Shown: positions 40,222 to 49,715 of the stretch, in pieces | Position numbering within the stretch: the stretch's first letter is position 1 | Layout of the letters: every line of letters begins with the position of its first letter | DNA from: Symbiodinium natans | Taxonomy: Eukaryota > Sar > Dinophyceae > Suessiales > Symbiodiniaceae | DNA length: 64,000 nt | Assembly: GCA_905221605.1 (NCBI GenBank) | Contig: CAJNDS010002790.1 | Span: 872,097-936,096, forward strand | Reading direction: 5' to 3' | Notes under the pieces: model-generated | What the model saw: the letters and a program-made list of their open reading frames with translations, nothing else | Told to the model about the DNA's origin: nothing | Database searches by the model: none | Program-made: the position numbers and the translations under genes

Positions 40222-40853
40222 GTTCGTTTAGGGGTTTAGGGTTTAGGGATCAGGGTTCAGGGTTCAAGGTTTAATTAAGGTTTAGGGCTTAGGGCGTTTA
40301 AGGGCGTTTAAGGCTTTGCGTCAGGAGTTCTTTTCTTGAGCGCAAAGTCGCAAAAAGCCCTGAAAATTGAGGGCAGAAGTCGCCGCAGCAGACGTTGGGC
40401 CAAGAACCAAGACAACAAGCTCACAAACAAGTCAGTTCCCTAAGGAACCCCTTTAAGGCCCAAGTGTATGCCATATGTATACTGTATGGGTACATGGACC
40501 CTTTGGGTTTCCTGAAAGGGGCAAACCGTTCCAGGCAGGCCACTGCGAGAGTCGGAGGTCCATCACAGAGGGTTTTTGCTAGCAAGCCGTTTTTTCTTTG
40601 CGCAAAAGAACACACAGAATGATGTCTCGTGAGGCTTTACAAGGGCCTTGGACTCAATGGGAGGAAAAGTCCCAAACAACAAAAACACCAGCTCTAAACA
40701 TTCGTAGGGCTTTGTCTTCTTCCCCCAAACCATGAGTTGATTCGCATGTGCCCTCAACCCTGAACCCTAAACCCTAAGCCCTAAACCCTGAACCCGTCGG
40801 CTGCCTTTGGCCTTGGTGAGCAGCAGCATGCTGCTTTTGGCCGCTGAGTGCAG

Positions 40854-40922
40854 GACCCCGCTACGCACATCACGGGCGAAGTGGATGTAGACTCCTCCGA
40901 CTGGGCCAAGAAGTATCACAGG
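40854..40922 (+). CDS. 23-codon exon-like island
   Basis: After GAGTGCAG it reads DPATHITGEVDVDSSDWAKK... to ...YHR, then ACAG|GACCC. Acidic then basic. No domain recognised. Confidence 0.5.
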
Positions 40923-40929
40923 ACCCTCA

Positions 40930-41500
40930 GGACGCTGAGATTCTGCCCTACCCACCCTACAGGCGCCCCTAAAGAAAAAACAAGCTTTGCAGGACTATCC
41001 GCTACGAGTTCGTGGCTTTAAGCTTGGTCATAACCGAGACTTAGCCAAATTGTTTGGGAGGTTGGGGGTCTAGGCTTTGAGGGTTAAATGAACTAACCTT
41101 AAATCCTAAACCCTAAACCCAAAGTCTTCGGATGGAAGCTTTGATTTCCGGTTCAAGTATTGGGCGAAGGGTTCTTCGAATCATCCGCTGTAAACAGCTC
41201 CAAGGCCTCAACCTGCAGCATGTGCGGGTGGTTGCGCTTAGCGTTTAGGGTTCAGGGTTGCGGGTTGGGGGTTGAGGGTTTAGGATTTACGGGGGTTTGC
41301 TTGGGTTCCCTCATTTTTATCTTGGTGGTCTTGTAAGGTGGTGGTCATGAACGTGGGATTCCTGGGGGAGCTCTACTAGAAGCCCGACCTTATTCTCACG
41401 GGTTGGTTCATTTCAGTTGCTTCATGTCGTCAGCCGAAAACCCTAAACAACCCTAACCCCTATAATCCCTAACCCCTATAAACCCTAAACCCCAAACCCT
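40930..41500. other. Gene-free stretch
   Basis: Unique sequence with TTTAGGG-like tracts at 41.10 and 41.25 kb and CCCTATAA words near 41.46 kb. Confidence 0.4.

Positions 41501-41501
<1 letters not shown>

Positions 41502-41538
<37 letters not shown>
41502..41538. repeat. 37-nt poly-C tract
   Basis: Uninterrupted C run following CCCTAAA-like sequence. Confidence 0.95.
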
Positions 41539-41540
<2 letters not shown>

Positions 41541-41888
41541 GAAAGACCAGAACTGAGAGATGAGAGATCTGACGCCGCAAAACCTTTAGGATGTAGGGTT
41601 TCGACTGACAAACCCCAACCCTAGACCCCAAGCCCGATGCACCCTAAACCACAAACCTTCGACCCCAAACCCTATAGGCCCCAAACCCTATAGACCCTAA
41701 ATCCTAAACCGCAAACCCGATAGACCCTAAAACACATAGACAATAAACGGCACCCGTAGTTTTTTTTGTTGTGGGTGTTTTGTAGCTGTGGGATTTTTTT
41801 TTCGGGGCCCGCCTCGGTGAGTGAGTGGCCTGCCGCGCCACACACCCCCAAACCCCGCCCCCCCCAACCCCCCAACCCCAACCCCCCC

Positions 41889-42310
41889 TTAGCTTGCTTC
41901 AAAGCATATACATCTTTTCCGAACCCATCATGCGAGCATCCCCACCGCTTGAAGCCATGCCAGCTTGCTTCAAAGCATATGAATCCTTTCCACACCCCAT
42001 GTGAGCATTGTGCAAATGGGGGGGGGGGGGGGGGGGGGCGGCACCCTCCCTCCCCATCCCGCCCATCCCGCTGTTTTTGCGCTAGCTTCAAATATGTTCC
42101 AGAGTCTCGCATTATGCTTGCAGTCAGATCCAAACCTCTCATGCGAGCATCGTGTTTGCAAATGGGGGGAGGGGGCGTGCGCCTCCCCAAACCCCCCGTC
42201 TCTTTGAAGCCGTGCAAGCATGCCACATGAATCATGATGAATCCTTTCCAAACCCATGATGCGAGCATAGCGTTTGCAAATGGAAGGGGGGGGGGGGAGG
42301 GGGGAAGTTG
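41889..42310. repeat. Degenerate tandem repeat, about 70-110 bp units
   Basis: Four units share GCTTCAAAGCATAT..., AATCCTTTCCAAACCC, ATGCGAGCAT and TTTGCAAATGGGGG. Three units end in a G-run. The long frames here come from the repetition. Confidence 0.7.
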
Positions 42311-42679
42311 CTTCAAAACATTTCAAGACGGACCTCTACTATTCAGATGCGAATCAGGAAACCTCTTGCTATGTTTTGATAGGAAAACCTTTACTCCTGT
42401 ATGTTTAATAAGAAAGTTGCATTTTCCTCTGATGAAGTGTTTCGGTGAGATGTGTTTGAAGTACAAAAAAGAATCCATCCTTCGAAAGCGAGGTTTACAA
42501 ATTCTTAGGGCCTTTGGGGGTTTTCACAGCTTGGCCCCCCCCAACAGGCAGCAACAGATAAGACGACCCGATTGCGGCGCAAGCGGATGCGTTACTGGGC
42601 CTCACGTCGCAGATTTGGTGCCTAAGACCAGCTGTAAACCTAAACTACAAAAACATATAAAAAACATCCTATATTGCCC

Positions 42680-42745
42680 TTATACCCTTATAAGGAAGAG
42701 TTGTTTTTTTATATTTGGGAGGTTCTGAAGCAAACAGTAGTAAAA
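42680..42745. repeat. Dispersed repeat H, copy 1
   Basis: CCCTTATAAGGAAGAGTTGTTTTTTTATATTTGGGAGG... to CAAACAGTAGTA matches 52611-52676 over about 65 bp. Confidence 0.6.
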
Positions 42746-42870
42746 ATCCTGGACCTTGACCCGCCCCCCCTAATCCACCTGGAGGCTGAAGCGCTCAGAC
42801 CCTGTTGGGACATACGCTGTGCTTCGGTTTCTTGGGAACTCCCTTCCGTCGCTTAATGTTGGATTGTAAG

Positions 42871-43270
42871 AGGTTCTTTGCCTTTCATTTTCTATTTCTT
42901 TCTTCTTTTTCATATTTTTAATCTACATTTTCCATCTTTTTATAATCCTTTAAGGAATGCCATTAATAATAAAATAGCATTTTTCCTTTCATTATTAGTA
43001 AAGATTTCTATGGAAAGATATTGATTCTCTATCTATATCTTCTTCAAATCCATTTCGGCTTCTCTTCTTTCTCACATCCAGATAATGCATTAGGAGCATG
43101 TGGATTACTTACTCCTTTACATATAGTACCTGAATGGTATTTCTTATGCCAATATGCTATGTTAAAAGCCGTACCAAATAAAAATGCAGGATTCATTATC
43201 TTATTTACTTCTATCTTCATCCTATTTTACTTTATGAGAAGTCTTTCAATGTCATTCTATTTTTATTACA
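42871..43270 (+). pseudogene. cob: Cytochrome b fragment (nuclear mitochondrial insert)
   Basis: AT-rich sequence whose translation matches the C-terminal half of mitochondrial cytochrome b. It starts with RFFAFHFLF, continues with FPFIISKDFYG, and then has the hallmark HIVPEWYFLCQYAMLKAVPNK and a following membrane helix. Cytochrome b is the quinol-oxidising subunit of complex III. The fragment lacks the N-terminal half with the haem-ligand helices, has frame breaks near 42.90 and 42.97 kb (TAATAATAA in frame), and ends abruptly at GC-rich nuclear sequence. RNA editing of dinoflagellate mitochondrial transcripts could account for base changes but not the frame shifts. Its composition differs sharply from everything around it. 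Confidence 0.85.
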
Positions 43271-43503
43271 GTTGCTCCCATAGTAAGGTGGCATCATCGT
43301 GCCACGGGGCCACCTGCATCTGCTACATCATGCTGTTCCTGGCCAATGTCCAGCCCAAGGATGCAGAGGATTGGCTACCAGGCTGTTATCAACATGCCTT
43401 TGTCAAAAGACACCGAGGTAGGTGGAATTCGGCTGGAGAAGTCGACGTGTAGGGTTTGGGTCTTAGGAAAGCAAGAGGGAAAGTGGGAGCTCAGGGCTGT
43501 TTG
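43271..43503 (+). CDS. Open frame joined to the cob insert
   Basis: It follows TTTTTATTACAG, which looks like a splice acceptor formed by the AT-rich insert. One frame reads VAPIVRWHHRATG... to ...EKSTCRVWVLGKQEGKWELRAV and stops; its second half is convincingly protein-like. A different frame continues directly from cob (KVASSCHGATCI...) to 43452. Which is used is unclear. Family not recognised. Confidence 0.4.
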
Positions 43504-43726
43504 AGGTTTGGGGTGAGGTTGGGTGCAGGAGCAAGCCACATTGCGGCCATCTAGCTGCAAAAAGTCCCCCCTGTTTCTGCGCTGGCAAATCTTGGATGGT
43601 TTGAGCCAATTCACCCGGGGAGTTTGAAGCCGATTCATTGATTTTTTGTCGCAACACTGGCGTCTTTACCTTGACTGAGCAACCTTCCGGTTCCCGCCTG
43701 TTCCAGAAGCCCAGCTTGAAGGCAGC

Positions 43727-44341
43727 TTGCTAATGTTCTGGTACTGGTTCTCAAAGCAGCATGTCCCCAAGTTCAATGCATTTTCGAGACTTTCCTGGCT
43801 TGGCCTGGCAGAATGTTGTGGCCTATTGCAACGCACGCACGATGCGCATCGACCTGTGCAATTCTGGACATTCCCGGGTGATGCTCGGCAGCATGACATG
43901 AATTCTGCCTTCGCTGTTGTCTTCAAAGTCCAATTGAGGTCGCCGATATCATTGACCGGCACAGACACACTGATCTTGCGTGGTTTGGCTTCGCTGAACC
44001 AAGACCCTTCACTGTGCTATATGTCTATTGCGACGCAAGCAACTACTTCTTTGTTTGTGTCAGGTTTTAGTTGCGGCGCAAACGCTGAATCGGTTATGTC
44101 TGTGTTCGTAGTTGCTTTTCCGTCAGACTGCACACAAGCTCAATCAAGTTGCAACGCACACATTCTGGCCAACTGCCCGGTGTGCTCTCACTGCGCCGCG
44201 CGGTGGGAGGCCCGACGCATGAATTCGGGTGTGGTGCTGTCCTGGCACCGCTGCGTGCGGTACCCAGCGTGCCCCTTTGCCTACACCTTGCGGGAAGGTG
44301 TCGGGAGGGTCCTTCCTGACAAGCGAGGCAAACCAGAGTGA
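43727..44341 (+). CDS. Long open frame of unknown function
   Basis: About 204 codons: MLMFWYWFSKQHVPKF..., a Cys-containing middle, and CPVCSHCAARWEARR near residue 148, which includes a CPxC-x2-C cluster that might bind metal. The frame stays open upstream to about 43.68 kb. The DNA has several TTGC(G/A)(G/A)CGCA words. No homologue recognised. It may belong to the same unit as 43271-43503. Confidence 0.35.
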   Translation: MLMFWYWFSKQHVPKFNAFSRLSWLGLAECCGLLQRTHDAHRPVQFWTFPGDARQHDMNSAFAVVFKVQLRSPISLTGTDTLILRGLASLNQDPSLCYMSIATQATTSLFVSGFSCGANAESVMSVFVVAFPSDCTQAQSSCNAHILANCPVCSHCAARWEARRMNSGVVLSWHRCVRYPACPFAYTLREGVGRVLPDKRGKPE

Positions 44342-44499
44342 CGGGCGACGTGACCTGTCGGCGATCTCCTCTTTTTCCTCACTGGAGCCGGCTCCTTTTC
44401 ACGGCCCAGAGTAGAAAACATCTACATACCTTTGAAAACCTTGATGTCCTAGCAAATCTCTAGTTCCTCTATTTCTTCTAAATCTACAGGAGAGCCTTT

Positions 44500-44900
44500 T
44501 TTCCCATTCAAATTTCGACAGGAACCCATGCAAATGTGGAGAACGCAGAGGTTTTCTTGGTAAATGGAAAAACAGGAGGAAACAAAGGGTTTCCTACTGA
44601 CATAGAGAGGAAGAGGTTTTCCTACTAAATCCTACTAACATATAGAGAAATTGGAGGTTTAGGAAAATAATATGTGCAAAGGAAATTGAGGTTACTCCAG
44701 GAAGATGTACACGAGATAGATAGTCCCTATGGACGATGTGAGGAACCCCAGGTTTTCACTAAGGAAGTCGGTTTTCTCTTAGGACATAGAGAAAATCATG
44801 CTTTCCTATCAAAGCTACAGAGAGAAGACAAGGTTTTCCTGCTCAACACCAGAGAAAATGTGCGCTTTTCTTTGGTGTTCTTACTTGTCCGAGCTGCCAC
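44500..44900. repeat. AT-rich degenerate repeat (GAGGTTTTCCTAC...)
   Basis: Repeated words GAGGTTTTCCTACTAA, ACATAGAGA and GAAAATC recur every 40-50 bp. Similar words in reverse orientation occur at 42.35-42.43 kb, on the other side of the cob insert. The open frame across it (44674-45192) is therefore suspect. Confidence 0.6.
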
Positions 44901-44927
44901 ACGCCTCCTCCGCAGCCAAAAAAAGCC

Positions 44928-45125
44928 ACCCCCCCTGCAGCAAAAAATAAGGCGCCACCCTCCCCCCCCTCCCCCCGCTCCCCTCCCTGGGGCCGGGGGC
45001 CTCTTTACCCCCCAACGCAGCAAAAACAACGCGTCCCGCCTCCCTGCGCACCCGCAGCAAAAAGAGGACCGCCCCCGCACCCGCAGCGAAACAAATAAAC
45101 GCGCCTCGCGCCCGCAGCAAATCTT
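44928..45125. repeat. CGCAGCAAAA degenerate repeat
   Basis: CCGCAGCAAAAA/CCGCAGCGAAAC words alternate with C-rich spacers, five times in 200 bp. Confidence 0.6.
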
Positions 45126-45288
45126 ACCCTGCACTCAGTGGAAGGGTTTACCTGAAGGTGCAGTTTTCGGGTCTATCCATGTGTGTATGTAGCCAAACTA
45201 GTCGGTGTCTGCAGTCCAGTACCTGAAAATCTCCTTCATCTTTTGCCTCGAATACCTTGGGCCTAAAAGCCAGAGATCCTGGTACCAG

Positions 45289-45366
45289 GACCTCTCCATG
45301 ACACCTGGGCCGACGGCGGGAAGCGTTTGCATCATTGGCGAGCGCGACTGCAAAACAAGTCCGCCA
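45289..45366 (+). CDS. Exon-like island
   Basis: After GGTACCAG it reads DLSMTPGPTAGSVCIIGERD... to a TGA. GC-rich and protein-like. Confidence 0.4.
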
Positions 45367-45567
45367 TGAACCAATTAGATTTGCCAGTTCTCCCCAAACC
45401 CTAAACCCTAAACCCTAAACCCTAAGCCCTAAGCCCTAATAAGCCCTAATAAGCCCTAAGCCCTAACTGGCCATTGCATGGGTACGCTCGCAGCATGAAA
45501 GAGGAGAGGCTACTCAACGCATGTGCTTGCTCCCCTCGGTTTCGGGGGATTTGAGCCCCATTTAGAG

Positions 45568-45704
45568 GCCCGGAAGCTTGATTAGGGGGTTTTGGTACCT
45601 AAAGTTAAGGCCCGGAGGCTTAAATTAAGGGTTTGGGACCTAACAAATTCGGGACTGGAGGCTTTAAATTAAGGAATTTGGGCCTAAAAATAAGGAACCG
45701 GACC
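45568..45704. repeat. About 40-bp degenerate tandem repeat
   Basis: Three to four units of TAAGGCCCGGAGGCTTAAAT followed by TAAGGGTTTGGGACC, progressively diverged. Confidence 0.7.
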
Positions 45705-45717
45705 TGCCTCGCATGAG

Positions 45718-45780
45718 GCCTACCCTGGCGTCATGCCCCTGATGATGCCGCTAGCTCAGCGCAGCACTCAGAATGCCGAG
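45718..45780 (+). CDS. Met/Pro-rich exon-like island
   Basis: AYPGVMPLMMPLAQRSTQNAE, between CGCATGAG and GAG|GTGCAT. Related in style to the islands at 46.7 and 47.4 kb. Confidence 0.45.
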
Positions 45781-45911
45781 GTGCATGGCTCATAGGGTCT
45801 CCACGGAGCCCCGGAACGCTTATTATCCATTTAGTGTTTAGGGTTTAGGGTTTAGGGGTTAGGTTTCCATGGTTCACGTATACTTCTTTCCACCCGCTTT
45901 GGCTTTTGCAG

Positions 45912-46084
45912 GGTTGGGTGAGAAGCCCTTCACCTCAATAGCCACCCCAGCAAGCAAAGCAGGGCACCCTGTTGTCTCCTCTTTGGAGAAACAAGCAAAG
46001 GGTCATGAGTTTAGGCATCTAACCCCTAGCACCAAACTAAAAGGAGTGCCCATGAGTGGTTCAGAGTTAATCATAACTTTCTGA
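45912..46084 (+). CDS. Terminal-exon-like island
   Basis: A GCTTTGGCTTTTGCAG acceptor leads into GLGEKPFTSIATPASKAGH... to ...KGVPMSGSELIITF and a TGA, 56 codons. Soluble, mixed composition. Good acceptor, single clear frame and stop suggest a last exon. No family recognised. (ATC)n repeats follow the stop. Confidence 0.55.
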
Positions 46085-46336
46085 TCATCATCATCATCAT
46101 CATCGGCATCATCATAATCATTGTGACAGCAGCATCATCGTTCTGAACGTAGCCGTCGTATTAGGAGAGGGCGCAGTTCTGGTAATCGTACAGATGAGAA
46201 CCACGACTAGGACCACGATTAGGACATTGCAAGATAGAGAAATTGTATCCGGACATCATCATAATCACAACAAAAGCACCAACAGCAGCAACATCCCGTT
46301 AAACTTTCACTTCATCACATTGCTCGGGTACGGGGT

Positions 46337-46398
<62 letters not shown>
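46337..46398. repeat. 62-nt poly-G tract
   Basis: Uninterrupted run of G, the longest homopolymer in the window. Poly-Gly and poly-Pro frames across it are artefacts. Confidence 0.95.
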
Positions 46399-46401
<3 letters not shown>

Positions 46402-46711
46402 GTCTGATTGCAACAAAAGTAATACTGCACAAATGAGAACCCTGAAAGCCCTAAAACTGTAGCCATGATGACCCAACCAAAAACCAATCTTAGGCTCTGG
46501 AACCCCGAAACCCAAAGACCCGTCAGCCTCTAAAGCCCTAAACCACAACACTTCTTAAGCCCAATAAACCCTTCAAACGCCTAAACCCTGAACCCCGAAG
46601 CCATTACGCCCCATAAAGCCTGCACCCGAATCCCTACCCCTAAACCCCTAAACCCCTAAGCCAAGCCATTCCACCTCTTAAACCCGGCCCGCCCTTCTTT
46701 GGCCTTGCGAA

Positions 46712-46750
46712 GACCCGGCTTGCCGGTGATGATGCCACCGCCGCTTCCAG
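46712..46750 (+). CDS. Met/Pro-rich exon-like island
   Basis: RPGLPVMMPPPLP ending CCAG|GTCAGC, a good donor. The left boundary is approximate. Confidence 0.4.
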
Positions 46751-47429
46751 GTCAGCTCGGATGTTTTCTATGGGGCCTCAAGGGTTTTGGGGCTTGGTTT
46801 ACGGGTTTAGGGGTTCAGGGGTTTAGGGGCTTGGGGTTTTCGGTTTAGAGTTTAGGGTTTACGTGGCGCAGCAGTACCCTTCTTCCCTTCTGGTCCAGAG
46901 CTTGGCACGGTAGATTGCCTGTTTCTAGGGGCTTTGGCCGTTGGAAATTGCACATGTTCCAGAGCATTAGGGCCGAGGATCGTTTGTGGGATTCTGTTCA
47001 CAGGGTATGGTTTTTGGTGGAGGGCTTGTGGCTCAGGGTTAATTTTGTTTTGGTTGTTTATTTGTTTTTTGTGGAGGAGGGGGGGGGGGGGGGCTAGTGT
47101 TCAAGGCTCGAAAAACAAGGAGAAGGCCAAAGCTGGAGGAGGACCGTTTCGGGAGGTCGCTGCAGAGGCGGAGAGGGGAGATCCGTGATCGAGTTGGTGG
47201 AAAGTCCACTATGGTGGTGGTGTAGCCGATGCCGATGAAGGGCGGCAAGAGGGGCAATCGAAAACATACTGTAACATACTGGGGGTATTAGGGGCCATTG
47301 GTGCGTACCTCATGTAGAAGTAGTTGTTGATATTGCATGCCTCAACCCTACACCCTAAACCTTATGGCTCTGGGTCTGTACACCCTAGACCCCAAACCCC
47401 AAACCCTAAACCCTAAACCCTGCCCCCAA

Positions 47430-47540
47430 GGTCCACACTGGATGCCCGGCATGCCTGGGATGCCCGGCATGCCCGGCATGCCCCTGCCGCACCCGATGAT
47501 GCCGCATCCGGCCATGCTGCCGCATGCGATGGCAGGAGGG
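47430..47540 (+). CDS. Met-Pro-Gly repeat exon-like island
   Basis: GPHWMPGMPGMPGMPGMP then HPMMPHPAMLPHAMAGG, 37 codons before GTTTGG. Four MPG units are encoded by near-identical 9-bp repeats. The frame is continuous with the next island. Proline/methionine-rich stretches of this kind occur in splicing factors, which is only a hint. Confidence 0.5.
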
Positions 47541-47623
47541 GTTTGGGGGTTGAGGGGTTTGGGGGGTTTGGGGGGGTTGAGGGGTTTGCGGGGTTTAGGA
47601 GTTGAGGGGTTCAGGGTTTGCAG

Positions 47624-47789
47624 GCTTTCGAGTCCTGCCGAAAAAACACCAGAACGATCTTTCAAGATGGTTTGTGCACACCCAGGCCAAAAGACACAGA
47701 GTAGCGATGGCAGTTTCAAAATACAAGGGCTCAGAAGAGGAAGTGCCCCAGCAAAGTTAAGCCCAGCCCCCTTAAACCGCAAGCACTGA
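47624..47789 (+). CDS. Exon-like island with stop
   Basis: After GGTTTGCAG, about 54 codons: LSSPAEKTPERSFKMV... to ...PAKLSPAPLNRKH and TGA. Basic and Ser/Pro-rich. Same frame as the MPG island, separated by an 83-bp GGGTTTG-type tract that could be a small intron or be translated. Confidence 0.5.
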
Positions 47790-48398
47790 GCCCTAAACCC
47801 CGAATTTTTCAGTACCATTGAGCATTCAGAGCTAACAGCACCTGGGCAGGAATCCCCCGTCCTGCGGCCATGGCTCCAGGAGCTTCCCTTTGATTTCGCG
47901 GTGGGTTTAGTGCTCAGGGTGTGGGGTTTGGAATTCGTAGTTAGGGTTGATGTGGGTTTAGGGCTCATAGAGGGGGGTGTAGGGGTAAGTCAGGTTGATG
48001 AGGGCTCGGGGATTCTCGGACATGGAATTGTGGGTTCTTGCAGGTCTGTGTTTTGTTTTTTGCGCTGGGGGATTGCAAGGGGCCAGAGTGATCTGTGTTG
48101 AGGGCTCAGGAGTTTACAGTTGATGGTCTGAGAATGAGACTCTCACTTTCTTCGGCATCCAACATTCGGGGCATCATTTCATCATCGCTCAGCTGACTGG
48201 ATTTCGAACGCCGCGTCCGTCTGCCTTTTCATAAGTACGACGTTACTTCATTCAGGTCCTGTGCTTGTTTGCCAGACTTGCGAATTGGTGCCAATCGGCA
48301 AGTTCTCTGTTGTAGTTCTCCCTGAACTTTACTTTGTAGACCCTAAACCTTTAACCCAGAACCCTAAACTCTTAAATCCTCCTCCTGAAATCTTACAG

Positions 48399-48521
48399 CC
48401 CAGACTCATCTCTATCTGCGAGGAGCTTGGATCCCGCAGGACAGCAGCAGCAGTAGCAGCAGTAGCAGCAGTCACCCGGCTTGGCATTGAAGGGTCTTCT
48501 ACACATCAGTCTACTGGGTGA
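48399..48521 (+). CDS. Exon-like island with Ala tract
   Basis: A CTGAAATCTTACAG acceptor precedes PRLISICEELGSRRTAAAV..., 40 codons to TGA. The Ala/Val tract is encoded by a CAG/TAG trinucleotide run (GCAGCAGTA). The frame is open from 48261. Confidence 0.5.
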   Translation, partial: PRLISICEELGSRRTAAAVAAVAAVTRLGIEGSSTHQSTG

Positions 48522-48524
48522 TCT

Positions 48525-49182
48525 TGAGTTCGAAGAGCAATTGAGTCTTCCATTCTTGCCTGTTGGGTTTAGGTTAGTGCTCGCAGGCAAGAAGTTCACG
48601 GATTGAGGTTCGCAGAAGCCCACCAGGAGTGTGCCACAGCGGTTTAGGGCCAGGTGTTCATCCTGAGACGTTTTATGGCCAAAGGGTTTTGGGTGCAGAG
48701 TTTGGGTTTACAGTACCGAGGTTTCATGGGCGAAGCCCTAGGCCCCGAGCCTTAAACCCTAGCAGGAGATGGGGAAACTTCGCGCGCGCCCCATGCGCGA
48801 AACCCTAAACCCAAAACAGCCACAGAGTTTCTTGGGGGTTTCCCAAACTCGTTTTTCTTTTGTTTGGAATACCCTAAACCCTAAACCCTAAACCCTAAAC
48901 CCTAAACCCTCTTTATAGTGGCTGGGGGTATATTAAAAAGTTCATGTTGGCAATCGACCCAAGTGGGGTGCTTTCAGGGCCTTTGATTTCACTACACTCG
49001 AGACCGACCTACACCCTAAACCCCCTCCCCTCAACCGTTTGCACTTATCATCTTTCAAGGCGGTTTATGGGGTTCGGGGGGTTTGTGGTTTCAGGGATAA
49101 GGGGCTGCGGGGTTTGGGACCGCGGACGCCAAGGGGAGAAATACGCTTCACAAGAAACCTAAAACGCTTCGAGAAAAGCAAG
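48525..49182. other. Intron-like stretch
   Basis: Unique sequence with CCCTAAA arrays at 48.87-48.91 kb and a G-rich patch at 49.07 kb. Confidence 0.4.
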
Positions 49183-49218
49183 GTAGCGACAGCAGCGACA
49201 GCGATGATGACGAGGCCG
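49183..49218 (+). CDS. Short Ser/Asp exon-like island
   Basis: SDSSDSDDDEA ending GCCG|GTCCTG. Typical of acidic, phosphorylatable stretches in nuclear proteins. Confidence 0.35.
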
Positions 49219-49715
49219 GTCCTGCCACGGACCTCAGACGTTCAGACGGACGACATGGCCTAGGGCCTACCTAGGGCCACATTTTGCATTTTCCTTCAAC
49301 GGGTTTAAGAGGATCATACTTAGGAATATTTTTCACAGGCTTGTTAATGGCCATCCTAGATGGGCCGGGTTGAAATGTTCGACTTCAATGCGCGTGAGGG
49401 TTCGCACAAGTTGACAGGTGCGGGTTACTCACCCTAAACCCTAATCCCAAAACCCTGAACCCTGAAACTGAATGGCCTTGGAGACAAAACGGAGCTGCTC
49501 CGGCTGAAGGGCAGACGAAGCATCCCTTCGAAGCATCTCCCAGGCAGCCCCAACAGCCGGCGTGGCGGTGGCTGCCGTTGCCAAGGTGCCACCGTGAAGG
49601 ATTGTGTCTGGGTGTGTGTGTGTGTATATCTGTATATACATATACATGCATATATATATATATATATGGCCGCGTGCCAATATTAATTGCTTGTAACAGG
49701 GCCGCGGCCCACACA

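Noticed and set aside
41672-42326. 214-aa minus-strand ORF
   Set aside because: Derived from the tandem repeat with G/C runs, and open in several frames.
44674-45192. 172-aa plus-strand ORF
   Set aside because: It spans two degenerate repeats (GAGGTTTTCC and CGCAGCAAAA), so openness is not evidence of coding.
46194-46551. Poly-Gly and poly-Pro ORFs
   Set aside because: Caused by the 62-nt G run.
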